From Planococcus salinarum (GTDB lineage Bacteria; Bacillota; Bacilli; Bacillales_A; Planococcaceae), in the NCBI RefSeq assembly GCF_007004625.1, contig NZ_VIFV01000031.1, forward strand, positions 1 to 34,817: DNA of 34,817 bases, given 5' to 3'. Positions 1-12,705 of the stretch are shown piece by piece. The position numbers and the translations under genes are program-made. Under the pieces are notes generated by a model that was not told where the DNA came from, did not search any database, and saw nothing but the letters and a program-made list of their open reading frames with translations. Numbering within the stretch: the stretch's first letter is position 1; the number at the start of each line of letters is the position of its first letter.

Positions 1-2
1 TT

Positions 3-116
3 TCCACGGTAGCTGACAAGCGGAATAACATTCCAAGGAAGTCGCTGGACTACCGCACACCCCTGGAGGCATTTTTGAGTCACCTGAATGGAATGGACTT
101 GTCTAGCTTATATTGA
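3..116 (+). CDS. IS30-family transposase, C-terminal end (5' part outside window)
   Basis: An open frame enters from the left edge and stops with TGA at 114-116. Its last residues include RKSLDYRTPLEAFLSHL, which resembles the conserved C-terminal block of IS30-family DDE transposases (the R-P-R-K-x-L-x-Y-x-T-P-x-E-x-F type). The catalytic DDE residues and the left end are outside the window, so it is unknown whether the element is intact. The terminal inverted repeat should lie just after the stop, but it cannot be fixed without the other end. The product would catalyse copy-out/paste-in transposition. The next gene, ilvE, starts about 210 bp downstream. Confidence 0.75.
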   Translation, partial: STVADKRNNIPRKSLDYRTPLEAFLSHLNGMDLSSLY

Positions 117-222
117 CAAACGGAAAATAATTAAAATAGCACTAAACCTATGCACATTAACATTGGAAGCGGATTCATAAAATGAGAGTATTCTAAAAAG
201 ACTAAAGATTATAAAAAAGGGT

Positions 223-251
223 TTGACTCCCGTGAAGATAGGCGATATGAT
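223..251 (+). promoter_or_regulatory. sigma-A promoter of ilvE
   Basis: TTGACT (223-228) and TATGAT (246-251) are separated by exactly 17 nt, which predicts transcription start near 258 and a leader of about 65 nt before ilvE. Five of six bases match consensus in each hexamer. The rest of the stretch between the transposase stop and this promoter (117-222) is AT-rich with nothing recognisable. Confidence 0.75.
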
Positions 252-324
252 AGCAACAATTTACTTTTCAAGATTAAAAGTCGCTGAAAAATAAAACAAA
301 ACTCCACAGAAAGAAGTGATCATC

Positions 325-1224
325 ATGAGCCAACAAGTAATTTATATGAATGATGAATTTGTTAATAAAGAAGATGCAAAGGTTTCCGTTTATGATCACG
401 GATTTTTATATGGCGACGGAATATTTGAAGGAATCCGTTCATACAACGGAAACGTATTTCGCTTGGAAGAACACTTGGAACGGCTTTACGATTCTGCAAA
501 ATCTATCATGCTGCAAATTCCCTATACTTCTGAAGAGTTGACGAATCTGGTGGTTGAAACCCTTCAAAAAAATCATTTAAAAGATGCTTACATCAGGCTC
601 GTTGTTTCAAGAGGAGTCGGGAACTTAGGTTTAGATCCTTTGAGTTGTGCCAAGCCAAATGTCATCATTATTGCAGAATCTTTAACTTTATTTCCGAAAG
701 CACTGTATGAGACAGGAATTGAAATTGTTTCAGTAGCTACCCGCAGAAGCCGTTCAGACGTTTTAAGTCCGAAAGTAAAATCATTGAATTACCTAAACAA
801 TATTTTGGTGAAAATAGAGGCGAATCTCGCCGGTGTTCCTGAAGCACTTATGCTTAATGATCAAGGTTATGTTGCAGAGGGCTCAGCAGATAATATTTTC
901 ATCGTTAAGAAAAATAAATTACTAACTCCACCAGGCTATGTCGGTGCTTTGGAAGGCATAACACGAAATGCGATTATGGAAGTAGCGGCACAGAAAGGCT
1001 ATGACATACAAGAAGGAGTATTTACAAGACACGATGTGTATGTAGCTGATGAAGTCTTTTTAACTGGAACGGCGGCAGAAGTGATAGCGGTGGTTAAAGT
1101 TGATGGCAGAGTCATTGGGGAAGGAAAGCCTGGTCCGGTAACAAATGATTTACTTGTTTCGTTCAGGCAGTTTGTTGAAGAAGATGGAGTGAAAGTTTAT
1201 AGCGAACAGTTAAATGTTGTGTAG
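325..1224 (+). CDS. ilvE: branched-chain amino acid aminotransferase
   Basis: This is a class IV PLP-dependent aminotransferase that interconverts valine, leucine and isoleucine with their 2-oxo acids, using glutamate/2-oxoglutarate; it is the last step of all three pathways. The 299-aa length is typical. The fold-type IV hallmarks are visible: YDHGFLYGDGIFEGIR near the N-terminus, the catalytic lysine in SPKVKSLNYLNN, and EGSADNIF followed by LTGTAAEV. The ATG at 325 is preferred over the in-frame GTG at 316, because that GTG lies inside the Shine-Dalgarno-like stretch AAGAAGTGATC. The gene has its own promoter and sits upstream of the T-box, so its own transcript is not subject to T-box attenuation. 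Confidence 0.95.
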   Translation: MSQQVIYMNDEFVNKEDAKVSVYDHGFLYGDGIFEGIRSYNGNVFRLEEHLERLYDSAKSIMLQIPYTSEELTNLVVETLQKNHLKDAYIRLVVSRGVGNLGLDPLSCAKPNVIIIAESLTLFPKALYETGIEIVSVATRRSRSDVLSPKVKSLNYLNNILVKIEANLAGVPEALMLNDQGYVAEGSADNIFIVKKNKLLTPPGYVGALEGITRNAIMEVAAQKGYDIQEGVFTRHDVYVADEVFLTGTAAEVIAVVKVDGRVIGEGKPGPVTNDLLVSFRQFVEEDGVKVYSEQLNVV

Positions 1225-1235
1225 TCCAAAAGAAT

Positions 1236-1530
1236 AGTTAAATCAATGACGAGGTCAACGTAAATGGAATTTGTATTTTCAGAGAGCCGGTAGTGCTGGA
1301 AGCCGGTAATACAACCATTTGCATCTCCCCTCTGAGTGGATTGCTGAAAAGCTGCGGCTGTTTAGGTAGTCCCGGTGACTTGTAAGTTAGAAGGCATCGT
1401 TAACAACGGATAAGCATTGCTTGTCCATGAGGCTGCGGTTATGCAGTGAAATAGGGTGGTACCATGAAGCTTTTTCATCCCTATGCGAAGAACGTGTTTC
1501 TTTGTGTAGGGCTGGAAAAGCTTTTTTGTT
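1236..1530 (+). promoter_or_regulatory. T-box riboswitch leader of the ilv-leu operon
   Basis: The leader shows the T-box landmarks in order: GACGAGGTCAACG at the start, the Stem I arm CAGAGAG pairing with CTCTGAG (1330-1336), a specifier region at 1321-1329, and the T-box core AGGGTGGTACC at 1453-1463. A terminator hairpin with a U-tract ends it at 1467-1528. Uncharged tRNA binding should favour the antiterminator and allow read-through into ilvB. The specifier is probably CTC (Leu, 1325-1327), judged by its distance from CTCTGAGT, but ATC (Ile, 1323-1325) overlaps it. No strong promoter lies between the ilvE stop and the leader. A weak candidate (TTGAAG 1175-1180, 17 nt, TATAGC 1198-1203) lies inside the end of ilvE. 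Confidence 0.93.
1467..1528 (+). terminator. T-box attenuator terminator upstream of ilvB
   Basis: The arm AAGCTTTTTCATCCCTA (from 1467) pairs imperfectly with TAGGGCTGGAAAAGCTT (1507-1523), followed by a T-rich run. The T-box core just upstream provides the competing antiterminator pairing. Confidence 0.85.
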
Positions 1531-1567
1531 TTATTCCAACAGAGACTGAGAAAAGGAGGCGGAAGGA

Positions 1568-3291
1568 TTGGGAGTAAACTTACAGGTTAGAGAAGAAGTT
1601 AAACAGCAGCTAACAGCCAGTGGTGCAGACGTACTGATTCAATCTTTGAAAAGCCAAGGTGTAGAAATCATTTTTGGATATCCAGGAGGCGCGGTGCTGC
1701 CAATTTACGATGCCTTGCACAAAAATCCAATACGCCATATATTGGCCAGACATGAGCAAGGTGCTATCCATGCAGCAGAAGGATATGCAAGAGTGTCCGG
1801 TAAACCCGGGGTTGTGCTGGCTACTTCCGGTCCTGGTGCGACAAACTTAGTGACGGGAATAGCAGATGCCATGCTGGATTCCTTGCCGCTGGTCATCTTT
1901 ACAGGGCAGGTGGCAACTTCGGTAATCGGAACTGATGCTTTCCAGGAAGCGGATATCATCGGCATCACACAACCGATTACGAAACATAATTACCAAGTGA
2001 AAAAAGTGGCAGATTTGCCAAGAATCATAAAAGAGGCATTCTATATTGCCTCTACAGGACGGCCGGGACCGGTGCTGGTCGACATACCGAAAAACATTGC
2101 AAGTGAATTATTCTCATCCAATAAAAAAGAAGAGGCAGTTCATTTGCCGGGTTATCAGCCAACAACCAAGCCAAACTTCCTGCAGATTCAAAAAGCTGCC
2201 CAACTGTTATCACAGGCGAAAAAGCCATTGATCTTAGCGGGAGCCGGAATACTTGCTGCTAAAGGTACAGATGAGCTGAAAGCTTTTTCGGAACAGCACC
2301 AAATTCCAATCACCAATACACTGTTGGGATTAGGCAGCATTGCTGGCGAGTACGAACTGTTCCTTGGAATGGCCGGGATGCACGGGACCTATACAGCAAA
2401 TACCGCAATTTGTAATTGTGACGTGCTCCTGAATATCGGTGCCCGCTTTGATGACCGATTGACTGGGAATCTCGCTCACTTTGCACCAAATGCACAAGTG
2501 ATTCATATCGACATCGATCCAGCAGAAATCGGCAAAAACGTTCCGACGGCAATTCCGATTGTAGCAGACGCCAAAGAAGCGTTGCTTCAATTGCTGAATC
2601 AATCGTTTGAAAGTCCTGATACCACTGATTGGTTAGCGAAGCTGTCCGCAGATAAGATGGAATATCCACTTCAGTATCATGTAAAAGGCCGCGAAGGCAT
2701 TCTTCCACAACAAGCGGTTGAGTTGATTCACCGCTTGACTGAGGGCAATGCAGTTATAACAACCGATGTTGGTCAGCACCAGATGTGGGCGGCTCAATAT
2801 TACCGCTTCAACAACCCGCATAACTGGGTGACATCAGGGGGGCTGGGAACAATGGGCTTTGGGTTCCCTGCAGCTATTGGTGCGCAATTGGCGAAACCCG
2901 AAGAGCTGGTCATCTCCATTGTGGGAGATGCTGGTTTTCAAATGACCTTACAGGAGTTGTCTTTGCTCCAGGAGCTGCGGCTTCCGGTAAAGGTGGTCAT
3001 CTTAAACAATCAGAGTTTAGGGATGGTAAGGCAGTGGCAAGAGACATTCTACGAAGGGCGTTATTCGCAGTCGTTGATTCCTGTTCAACCTGATTTTGTG
3101 AAGTTGGCTGGAGCTTATGACATCAAAGGCTATAAAGTGGAAACGATGGAAGAGGCAGAAGCGGTTTTCGCAGCAGCATTTAATTCAGACGAGCCAGTGT
3201 TGATCGATTGCCGGGTGCTGCAGCTGGAATCTGTTTATCCAATGGTTGCACCCGGCAAGGGCTTGAATGAAATGATCGGAGTGAAAGGCGA

Positions 3292-3295
<4 letters not shown>
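1568..3295 (+). CDS. ilvB: acetolactate synthase, large (catalytic) subunit
   Basis: This ThDP- and FAD-dependent enzyme condenses two pyruvates to 2-acetolactate, or pyruvate plus 2-oxobutyrate to 2-aceto-2-hydroxybutyrate. At 575 aa it has normal length. The N-terminal ThDP-PYR part carries [14 protein letters not shown] and the catalytic glutamate in [15 protein letters not shown]. The C-terminal ThDP-PP part carries the cofactor-binding motif GDAGFQM...LNNQ. Translation starts at TTG 1568, with a strong AAAGGAGGC at 1552-1560. It is the first gene behind the T-box and overlaps ilvH by 4 nt (ATGA), indicating translational coupling of the two subunits. Confidence 0.97.
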
Positions 3296-6395
<3,100 letters not shown>

Positions 6396-6426
6396 AGAAA
6401 TTAACTCAACCGAGGAGGAATACAAT

Positions 6427-7527
6427 ATGGAAAAGACAATCGCGGTATTGCCAGGAGATGGAATCGGACCAGAAGTAACAGATGCAGCGGTTAAAGTACT
6501 TCAATCCATCGCAATGCGCTATGGACATACTTTTCATTTCAAGCAAGCAGCAATCGGGGGCACGGCGGTTGATCAATTTGACAATCCGCTGCCTCAGCAA
6601 ACGATTGAAGTTTGCGACGCGAGTGATGCGATTCTCCTCGGTGCGGTCGGGGGAACGAAATGGGATAGCAACCCTGGCCACTTGCGTCCGGAGAAAGGGC
6701 TTCTAAACATCCGGAAGCATTTCGATTTGTTCGCCAATATTCGCCCGGTCAAAGCGGTGCCGGCATTGCTTGGATCTTCTCCTTTGAAAGAAGAAGTGGC
6801 GAAAGAAGTGGATATGGTCATCGTCCGCGAATTAACGAGCGGGTTGTATTTCGGAGAGCCGAAACGCCGGTCGGAAAAATCGGCAGTGGATACATTGGTT
6901 TATACGAGAGAGGAAGTCGAACGCATCGTCAATCAAGCGTTTGAAATCGCCCGTACACGTAAAGGCAAGGTGACTTCGGTCGATAAAGCCAATGTACTGG
7001 AAACCAGTAAACTATGGCGTGAAGTTGTGGAAGAATGCAGAAAAGCGTATCCGGATATTGAAGTGGAGCATATGCTGGTCGATTCAGCTGCAATGAAGCT
7101 AATTACTGATCCACGTTCTTTCGACGTTATAGTAACGGAAAATATGTTCGGCGACATCCTGAGCGATGAAGCTTCAGTCATCACCGGTTCGCTTGGCATG
7201 CTGCCTTCTGCAAGCATCCGTTCAGACGGTTTTGGCCTTTACGAGCCCGTGCACGGCTCTGCCCCGGATATCGCAGGACAAAACAAAGCGAATCCATCTG
7301 CTGCCATCTTGTCAGCTGCCATGATGCTTAAGCATTCATTCGATCTTCATACGGAAGCTGCAGCTATTGAACAAGCAGTAATGAGCGTCCTGGAAGATGG
7401 CTATTGCACAAGTGATCTGGCCGGAGAAGGGAAACGCGTGGTTTCAACCAATCGATTCGTAACGAAAGTTGTGGAAGAGCTGGAAAGAGAATTTGTATCA
7501 GAACACATCATGTATTCTTATGTGTAA
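6427..7527 (+). CDS. leuB: 3-isopropylmalate dehydrogenase
   Basis: This enzyme oxidatively decarboxylates 3-isopropylmalate to 2-oxoisocaproate with NAD+. Family signatures are PGDGIGPEV at the N-terminus, DKANVLETSKLWR, DSAAMKLITDP and the long ENMFGDILSDEAS block, and then EPVHGSAPDIAGQ. ATG 6427, behind GAGGAGG at 6411-6417, gives 366 aa, the usual length; the frame is open further upstream into leuA but no family homology is expected there. It sits 31 nt after leuA and 18 nt before leuC. Confidence 0.96.
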   Translation: MEKTIAVLPGDGIGPEVTDAAVKVLQSIAMRYGHTFHFKQAAIGGTAVDQFDNPLPQQTIEVCDASDAILLGAVGGTKWDSNPGHLRPEKGLLNIRKHFDLFANIRPVKAVPALLGSSPLKEEVAKEVDMVIVRELTSGLYFGEPKRRSEKSAVDTLVYTREEVERIVNQAFEIARTRKGKVTSVDKANVLETSKLWREVVEECRKAYPDIEVEHMLVDSAAMKLITDPRSFDVIVTENMFGDILSDEASVITGSLGMLPSASIRSDGFGLYEPVHGSAPDIAGQNKANPSAAILSAAMMLKHSFDLHTEAAAIEQAVMSVLEDGYCTSDLAGEGKRVVSTNRFVTKVVEELEREFVSEHIMYSYV

Positions 7528-7545
7528 GTGAAGGGAGCAATTCGC

Positions 7546-8964
7546 ATGGCAAAAACAATTATAGAGAAGATTTGGGAACAGCATATCGTCTTCGAAGAGC
7601 AAGGGAAGCCGGATTTGCTGTATATCGACCTTCATTTATTGCATGAGGTGACATCCCCGCAAGCGTTTGAAGGGCTTCGGTTGAACGGACGCAAAGTTCG
7701 CCGGCCGGATCTTTGCTTCGCAACCATGGATCACAACGTTCCGACACGAAACCGTGAAACGATTACAGATCCCATTTCGCGGAAACAAATTGAAACCTTA
7801 CAGGAAAACTGTGATGAATTTGGTGTGCCGCTTGCGGGAATCAACCACCCAGACCAAGGAATTGTCCATGTCATTGGACCGGAACTGGGCTTGACGCAAC
7901 CGGGTAAAACAATTGTCTGCGGAGACAGTCATACCTCCACTCACGGTGCATTCGGTGCTTTGGCATTCGGCATCGGTACAAGTGAAGTGGAACACGTGTT
8001 ATCGACCCAGACTCTATGGCAATCAAAACCAAAAACAATGGAAATACGAATTGACGGTGATCTGGGCTTCGGAGTATCTTCGAAAGATGTGATTCTGGCT
8101 ATCATCTCGAAATTCGGTGTCGATATGGGAACAGGCCACATTATTGAATATACAGGAGAGGCGATCCGGCAGCTGACAATGGAAGAGCGGATGACCATCT
8201 GTAATATGTCGATCGAAGCGGGAGCACGAGCCGGTCTGATAAGTCCAGATAAAACAACTGTCGAATATTTGAGAGGCCGCCGCCATGTGCCGGAAGGAGA
8301 AGCTTTTGAACAGGAAGCGGAACGGTGGCTGTCACTTGCATCAGACGAAGGTGCAAAATACGATGCTTCCTTATCAATTCATGCGCTTGAGATTTCACCT
8401 TTCGTAACTTGGGGAACGAATCCATCAATGGGCTCCGGAATCGCAGAGCACGTGCCGTATGCAAAAAGCTATGAAAAACAGGCCGACCGCGATGCCCTTC
8501 AGCAGGCACTTGACTATATGGAGCTGGAAGAGGGGGTGCCACTTTCTTCTATTGAAATCCAACATGTCTTTATCGGATCCTGCACAAATGCGCGGCTTGG
8601 TGATTTGCGGGCAGCAAGTACGATCGTCGAAGGTAAAAAAGTGCATCCTTCGGTAACGGCGATTGTCGTGCCGGGCTCAGAGACGGTCAAACGGGCGGCG
8701 GAAGCGGAAGGCTTGGATAAAATCTTCCTGGAAGCCGGATTCGAATGGCGGGAGACAGGATGCAGTATGTGTCTGGCGATGAACGAAGATGCCGTCCCTG
8801 CAGGAGAACGCTGTGCTTCGACTTCAAATCGGAATTTCGAAGGCCGCCAAGGAGCAGGTTCGATGACGCATCTTGTCAGTCCGGTAATGGCAGCGGCAGC
8901 AGCTATTGAAGGGCATTTGACGGATGTCCGGACATTTATGAAAGAAGCTGTTCCTACAGCGTGA
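7546..8964 (+). CDS. leuC: 3-isopropylmalate dehydratase, large subunit
   Basis: This is an aconitase-family subunit that, with LeuD, isomerises 2-isopropylmalate to 3-isopropylmalate. Three [4Fe-4S] ligand cysteines are visible, in [12 protein letters not shown] and in [31 protein letters not shown] is also typical. ATG 7546 after AAGGGAG gives 472 aa, a normal length. A GTG at 7528 is in frame but directly abuts the leuB stop and lacks a separate SD, so it was not chosen. Confidence 0.96.
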   Translation: MAKTIIEKIWEQHIVFEEQGKPDLLYIDLHLLHEVTSPQAFEGLRLNGRKVRRPDLCFATMDHNVPTRNRETITDPISRKQIETLQENCDEFGVPLAGINHPDQGIVHVIGPELGLTQPGKTIVCGDSHTSTHGAFGALAFGIGTSEVEHVLSTQTLWQSKPKTMEIRIDGDLGFGVSSKDVILAIISKFGVDMGTGHIIEYTGEAIRQLTMEERMTICNMSIEAGARAGLISPDKTTVEYLRGRRHVPEGEAFEQEAERWLSLASDEGAKYDASLSIHALEISPFVTWGTNPSMGSGIAEHVPYAKSYEKQADRDALQQALDYMELEEGVPLSSIEIQHVFIGSCTNARLGDLRAASTIVEGKKVHPSVTAIVVPGSETVKRAAEAEGLDKIFLEAGFEWRETGCSMCLAMNEDAVPAGERCASTSNRNFEGRQGAGSMTHLVSPVMAAAAAIEGHLTDVRTFMKEAVPTA

Positions 8965-8989
8965 ATTTACTGAATGAGGAGGCTTGTTA

Positions 8990-9577
8990 ATGAAACCGAT
9001 CAATAAAACCACCAGCGTCCTGACTCCTTTGGACCGAAAAAATGTAGACACCGATCAAATTATTTCGAAAGAATTCCTGAAGCGTATTGAACGTACCGGC
9101 TTCGGAAAATACTTATTTCATCATTGGCGGTTTAATAAAGATGGCACGCCAAAAGAGGACTTTGTTCTGAATGATCCACGCTACACAGAGTCGGAAATTT
9201 TAGTGGCTCAAGAAAACTTTGGCTGCGGCTCTTCGCGTGAACATGCTCCTTGGGCAATTCAGGACTACGGCTTCAATGTCGTAATTGCGCCGAGCTATGC
9301 GGATATTTTTTATAATAACTGTGTTAAAAATGGTATATTACCGATACAGTTGGCACACCAGGAAGTGGATGAACTAATTCATAAAGGTCAGCAAAACCCG
9401 TACCGGCTGGATATCAACTTGGAAGAACAGACAGTAGTTGGTGAAGACGGGAGCCAGTACAGTTTTACGATTGATCCTTACTGGAAAGAGATGCTCTTAA
9501 AAGGATGGGACGAGATTGCGCTGACGTTTCAGTATGAATCGCAGATTGCAGCCTATGAAGAAAAGCAGTTTGTGTAA
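8990..9577 (+). CDS. leuD: 3-isopropylmalate dehydratase, small subunit
   Basis: This is the swivel-domain partner of LeuC. At 195 aa it shows DRKNVDTDQIISKEFLKR at the N-terminus and NFGCGSSREHAPWAIQDYGF in the middle, both typical of LeuD. ATG 8990 lies 7 nt after GAGGAGGC; the TTG two codons upstream is too close to that SD. LeuC and LeuD are separated by 25 nt, as expected for co-produced subunits. Confidence 0.96.
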   Translation: MKPINKTTSVLTPLDRKNVDTDQIISKEFLKRIERTGFGKYLFHHWRFNKDGTPKEDFVLNDPRYTESEILVAQENFGCGSSREHAPWAIQDYGFNVVIAPSYADIFYNNCVKNGILPIQLAHQEVDELIHKGQQNPYRLDINLEEQTVVGEDGSQYSFTIDPYWKEMLLKGWDEIALTFQYESQIAAYEEKQFV

Positions 9578-9655
9578 AACGTCATTATTAAAATAGGAGA
9601 TGATTTTGTTGGGAATTCATACGATGCAGTAGGTTTATTCAATGCATTCGAGAAA

Positions 9656-10600
9656 TTGGCACCGATTGTCCACCGCACACCTTGCAAGCAATCGCATACA
9701 CTGAATTGCCTTACAGGCATTGAAGTTTCATTGAAGTTGGAAAACTTGCAGAAAACCGGTTCGTTTAAAGTCCGAGGCGCTTTCAATAAAATCAGCCAAT
9801 TGACAGAAGCCGAGTGTGAAAGAGGCATCATCTGCGCCTCTGCCGGTAATCATGCACAGGGTGTAGCGATGGCTGGCAGGGAAAAAGGCGTGCCGGTAAT
9901 GGTATTCATGCCAGAAAATACGCCGGAATCGAAAGTGAGGGCGACAAGGGAATATGGAGCGGAAGTCCGCCTTGTGGGGAAGAGTTTTGATGAAGCTTAT
10001 GCTGCAGCAAAAAAAGAGCAGCTGATGACAGGGGCGGCTTTTGTCCATCCGTTTGATGACCTTGCCATTATTGAAGGCCAGGCCACCGTGGCAATGGAGA
10101 TGCTGCAACAATGTCCGAACCTTGATACCATCGTTGTGCCGGCCGGGGGAGGAGGGTTGCTCGCTGGTACAGCCCTTGCTGTCAAAGCGATTCGTCCGTC
10201 CGTGCGGGTAATTGGTGTGCAAGCTGCATCCGCTTCTGCTATAGCCTCCATTTTTCACGGTACCAACAGCACTGATTTACCATTCCTGACTACTATGGCA
10301 GAAGGCATTAAAGTGAAAGAGCCCGGCAAGCTGACAACAACAATAATTCAAGAGTATGTTGATGATATAATCACCGTTAGTGAGCAGGAAATCGCCTCTG
10401 CGATACTGTTTATGCTCGAACGGGAAAAAATGCTTGTCGAAGGAGCGGGGGCTGCGGCAGTAGCCGCGGTGCTTCATCATCATTTGCCTGTTGAATCTGC
10501 TCACACGGGCATCATTGTCAGTGGTGGCAATTTTGATATTGGAAAACTCGAAGCATGCAGCAAGATTGCCACTGGTATGAATGTCGCCAGTTCCTATTAA
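9656..10600 (+). CDS. ilvA: threonine ammonia-lyase, short form; 5' end probably frameshifted
   Basis: This PLP enzyme deaminates threonine to 2-oxobutyrate, the entry to isoleucine. The PLP lysine is in KTGSFKVRGAFNK. The substrate loop is SAGNHAQGVA, and the phosphate-binding loop is GGGGLLAG. The protein stops soon after SGGNFDIGKL, so the C-terminal ACT-like regulatory domain of the roughly 420-aa Bacillus IlvA is absent. The first usable in-frame start is TTG 9656, with only a weak SD. The best SD (AGGAGA, 9596-9601) serves TTG 9609, which hits TAG after seven codons. Adding one G at 9611-9613 would give MGNSYDAVGLFNAFEK and join the enzyme frame. The gene closes the operon, before a terminator. 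Confidence 0.88.
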   Translation: MAPIVHRTPCKQSHTLNCLTGIEVSLKLENLQKTGSFKVRGAFNKISQLTEAECERGIICASAGNHAQGVAMAGREKGVPVMVFMPENTPESKVRATREYGAEVRLVGKSFDEAYAAAKKEQLMTGAAFVHPFDDLAIIEGQATVAMEMLQQCPNLDTIVVPAGGGGLLAGTALAVKAIRPSVRVIGVQAASASAIASIFHGTNSTDLPFLTTMAEGIKVKEPGKLTTTIIQEYVDDIITVSEQEIASAILFMLEREKMLVEGAGAAAVAAVLHHHLPVESAHTGIIVSGGNFDIGKLEACSKIATGMNVASSY

Positions 10601-10612
10601 CATAATAAGTGG

Positions 10613-10646
10613 AACTCCTTTGCTGAAGAGCGGAGGGGTTTTTATT
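10613..10646 (+). terminator. intrinsic terminator after ilvA
   Basis: AACTCCTTTGCT (10613-10624) pairs through G-U wobbles with AGCGGAGGGGTT (10629-10640) around a GAAG loop, followed by a T-rich run. It ends the ilv-leu transcript. Confidence 0.85.
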
Positions 10647-10698
10647 TTGCCCATGATTATCAGATTTTTTCGTGTTTTATAGATACCTGCTTAAGTGA

Positions 10699-10727
10699 TT
10701 GACAACCATTTCTCAATTTGGTAATTT
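10699..10727 (+). promoter_or_regulatory. sigma-A-like promoter of the antiporter gene
   Basis: A perfect TTGACA (10699-10704) is followed after 17 nt by TAATTT (10722-10727), a weak -10. Together with the terminator upstream, it makes the next gene a separate transcription unit. Confidence 0.6.
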
Positions 10728-10772
10728 TGAAAAGTACTTTAACGCTTTAGCATACTAAAGGAGACAAATGAT

Positions 10773-12095
10773 ATGAATGCAGTTATTCTGGCCGTATTGG
10801 TCATGCTTGTTTTAAGTCTATTAAGAGTCAATGTTGTTTTTGCATTACTGATTGGTGCTCTAGCCGGCGGTATTGCAGGTGGCCTGTCATTCGCTGATAC
10901 CCTTTCCTCATTCACAGATGGATTGGGTAATGGAGCCACTATTGCGCTCAGCTATGCAATGCTCGGAGGTTTTGCGGTGGCAATCTCCCGGACGGGCATA
11001 CCAGAGTTGCTGGTGCAGGGCGTATTAAAGGTAGTTAATAAAGACGGAGAAGCGACGAGAGAGAACTTGGCTAAAGCTTTGATTATTTTAGCTCTGCTTG
11101 CGATGGCAATATTTTCTCAAAACCTGATACCAATCCATATCGCTTTCATCCCGTTGTTGGTGCCACCTATTCTTTACGTTATGAATGAACTGAAGATTGA
11201 CCGTCGTTTGATCGCTGCGGTCCTGACTTTCGGTTTAACAGCGCCTTATATATTGCTGCCTTATGGCTTTGGATTGATATTCCATGAAATATTAGCAACT
11301 CAGATGGAACTGGCGGGATTAGCAATCGACATGGCCGATATTCCAAAAGCAATGGCGCTGCCTGTGGCTGGTTTGGTACTCGGTCTTATAATTGCCGTGT
11401 TTATTTCTTATCGGAAACCACGGGAATATAAAGAAGTAACCACTACTATAGAAGAAACTCAAAAAAAGGTAGCTTCAAAAAAGGATATCGTTGTTACAAT
11501 CCTTGCTCTTATTGCAGCGCTGTATGCACAGATTGAAACAGATTCGATGATTATTGGAGCGCTTGCCGGAATTGTGATGCTTTACATTTTCGGTGCCATG
11601 AAGTGGCGGGCTGCTGATGATATACTGACAGCAGGGATGCGCATGATGGCTTTCATCGGATTCGTTATGATCACTGCGAATGGATTCGCATCTGTCATCC
11701 AGGCGACAGGAGCTGTGGAACCGCTGGTGAACAGCGTCTCTGAATTATTTGCGGGCAATAAAGGTGTGGCTGCACTGATGATGCTGATAGTCGGATTGTT
11801 TGTAACGATGGGAATCGGATCTTCATTTGCGACGATTCCGATCATAGCCGCAATTTTTGTTCCACTCAGTGTGGAATTCGGATTTTCAACAATGGCGATC
11901 ATCGCGTTGATCGGTACAGCAGGAGCGCTGGGGGATGCAGGCTCGCCCGCTTCCGATTCAACATTGGGGCCGACAGCCGGCCTGAATGTGGACGGACAGC
12001 ATAATCACATCTGGGATACGGTGGTCCCAACCTTTCTCCACTACAATATTCCCCTGGTGATTTTCGGCTGGATTGCTGTGATGTTGCTGGGATAA
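10773..12095 (+). CDS. Na+/H+ antiporter family membrane protein
   Basis: A 440-aa polytopic membrane protein of about 10-12 hydrophobic segments. It has the N-terminal block ([17 protein letters not shown]) and the C-terminal conserved stretch [19 protein letters not shown] typical of the NhaC-like Na_H_antiporter families. The only long polar stretch is around residues 210-240 (RKPREYKEV...KKVASKKD), probably a cytoplasmic loop. Substrate cannot be read from the sequence; members are annotated as sodium/proton antiporters, but some related families carry amino acids or organic acids. A good SD (AAAGGAGA) precedes ATG 10773. It is not part of the ilv-leu transcript. Confidence 0.85.
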   Translation: MNAVILAVLVMLVLSLLRVNVVFALLIGALAGGIAGGLSFADTLSSFTDGLGNGATIALSYAMLGGFAVAISRTGIPELLVQGVLKVVNKDGEATRENLAKALIILALLAMAIFSQNLIPIHIAFIPLLVPPILYVMNELKIDRRLIAAVLTFGLTAPYILLPYGFGLIFHEILATQMELAGLAIDMADIPKAMALPVAGLVLGLIIAVFISYRKPREYKEVTTTIEETQKKVASKKDIVVTILALIAALYAQIETDSMIIGALAGIVMLYIFGAMKWRAADDILTAGMRMMAFIGFVMITANGFASVIQATGAVEPLVNSVSELFAGNKGVAALMMLIVGLFVTMGIGSSFATIPIIAAIFVPLSVEFGFSTMAIIALIGTAGALGDAGSPASDSTLGPTAGLNVDGQHNHIWDTVVPTFLHYNIPLVIFGWIAVMLLG

Positions 12096-12126
12096 GCCAA
12101 GAATGTTCGGACTATTTCCGGATGAG

Positions 12127-12154
12127 TTGAATATAAAATAAATCCTGCTATACT
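12127..12154 (+). promoter_or_regulatory. candidate upstream promoter (P1) for the S10 operon
   Basis: TTGAAT (12127-12132), 16 nt, TATACT (12149-12154). Transcription would begin near 12161, so the hairpin at 12172-12203 would form the extreme 5' end of this RNA rather than terminate it. Confidence 0.4.
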
Positions 12155-12170
12155 AATAGGAGCGAATTGA

Positions 12171-12210
12171 AAAGAATTTCGTGGAAACACTTGCGAAGTT
12201 CTTTTTTATT
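12171..12210 (+). terminator. intrinsic terminator between antiporter gene and S10 operon
   Basis: AAGAATTTCG (12172-12181) pairs with CGAAGTTCTT (12194-12203), with one wobble, around TGGAAACACTTG. T6-A-T4 follows. The 3' arm also contains the -35 of the next promoter. Confidence 0.8.
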
Positions 12211-12219
12211 TTGTATAAT
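12191..12219 (+). promoter_or_regulatory. main promoter (P2) of the S10 operon
   Basis: TTGCGA (12191-12196), exactly 17 nt, consensus TATAAT (12214-12219). The predicted start near 12226 leaves a leader of about 124 nt. The -35 and spacer lie within the 3' arm and U-tract of the preceding terminator. Confidence 0.7.
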
Positions 12220-12225
12220 GGTGAA

Positions 12226-12658
<433 letters not shown>

Positions 12659-12705
12659 TCGGTAAACGAAATAGAAAACACAAAAATTTGCAGGAGGTGT
12701 GACAA

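Noticed and set aside
316..324. GTG 316 as the ilvE start
   Set aside because: It lies inside the Shine-Dalgarno-like sequence serving ATG 325, which gives the usual 299-aa protein.
2310..2708. 132-codon ORF on the minus strand inside ilvB
   Set aside because: It is antisense to a well-conserved gene, with no ribosome site or recognisable product. The same applies to the other minus-strand ORFs under ilv, leu and ribosomal genes.
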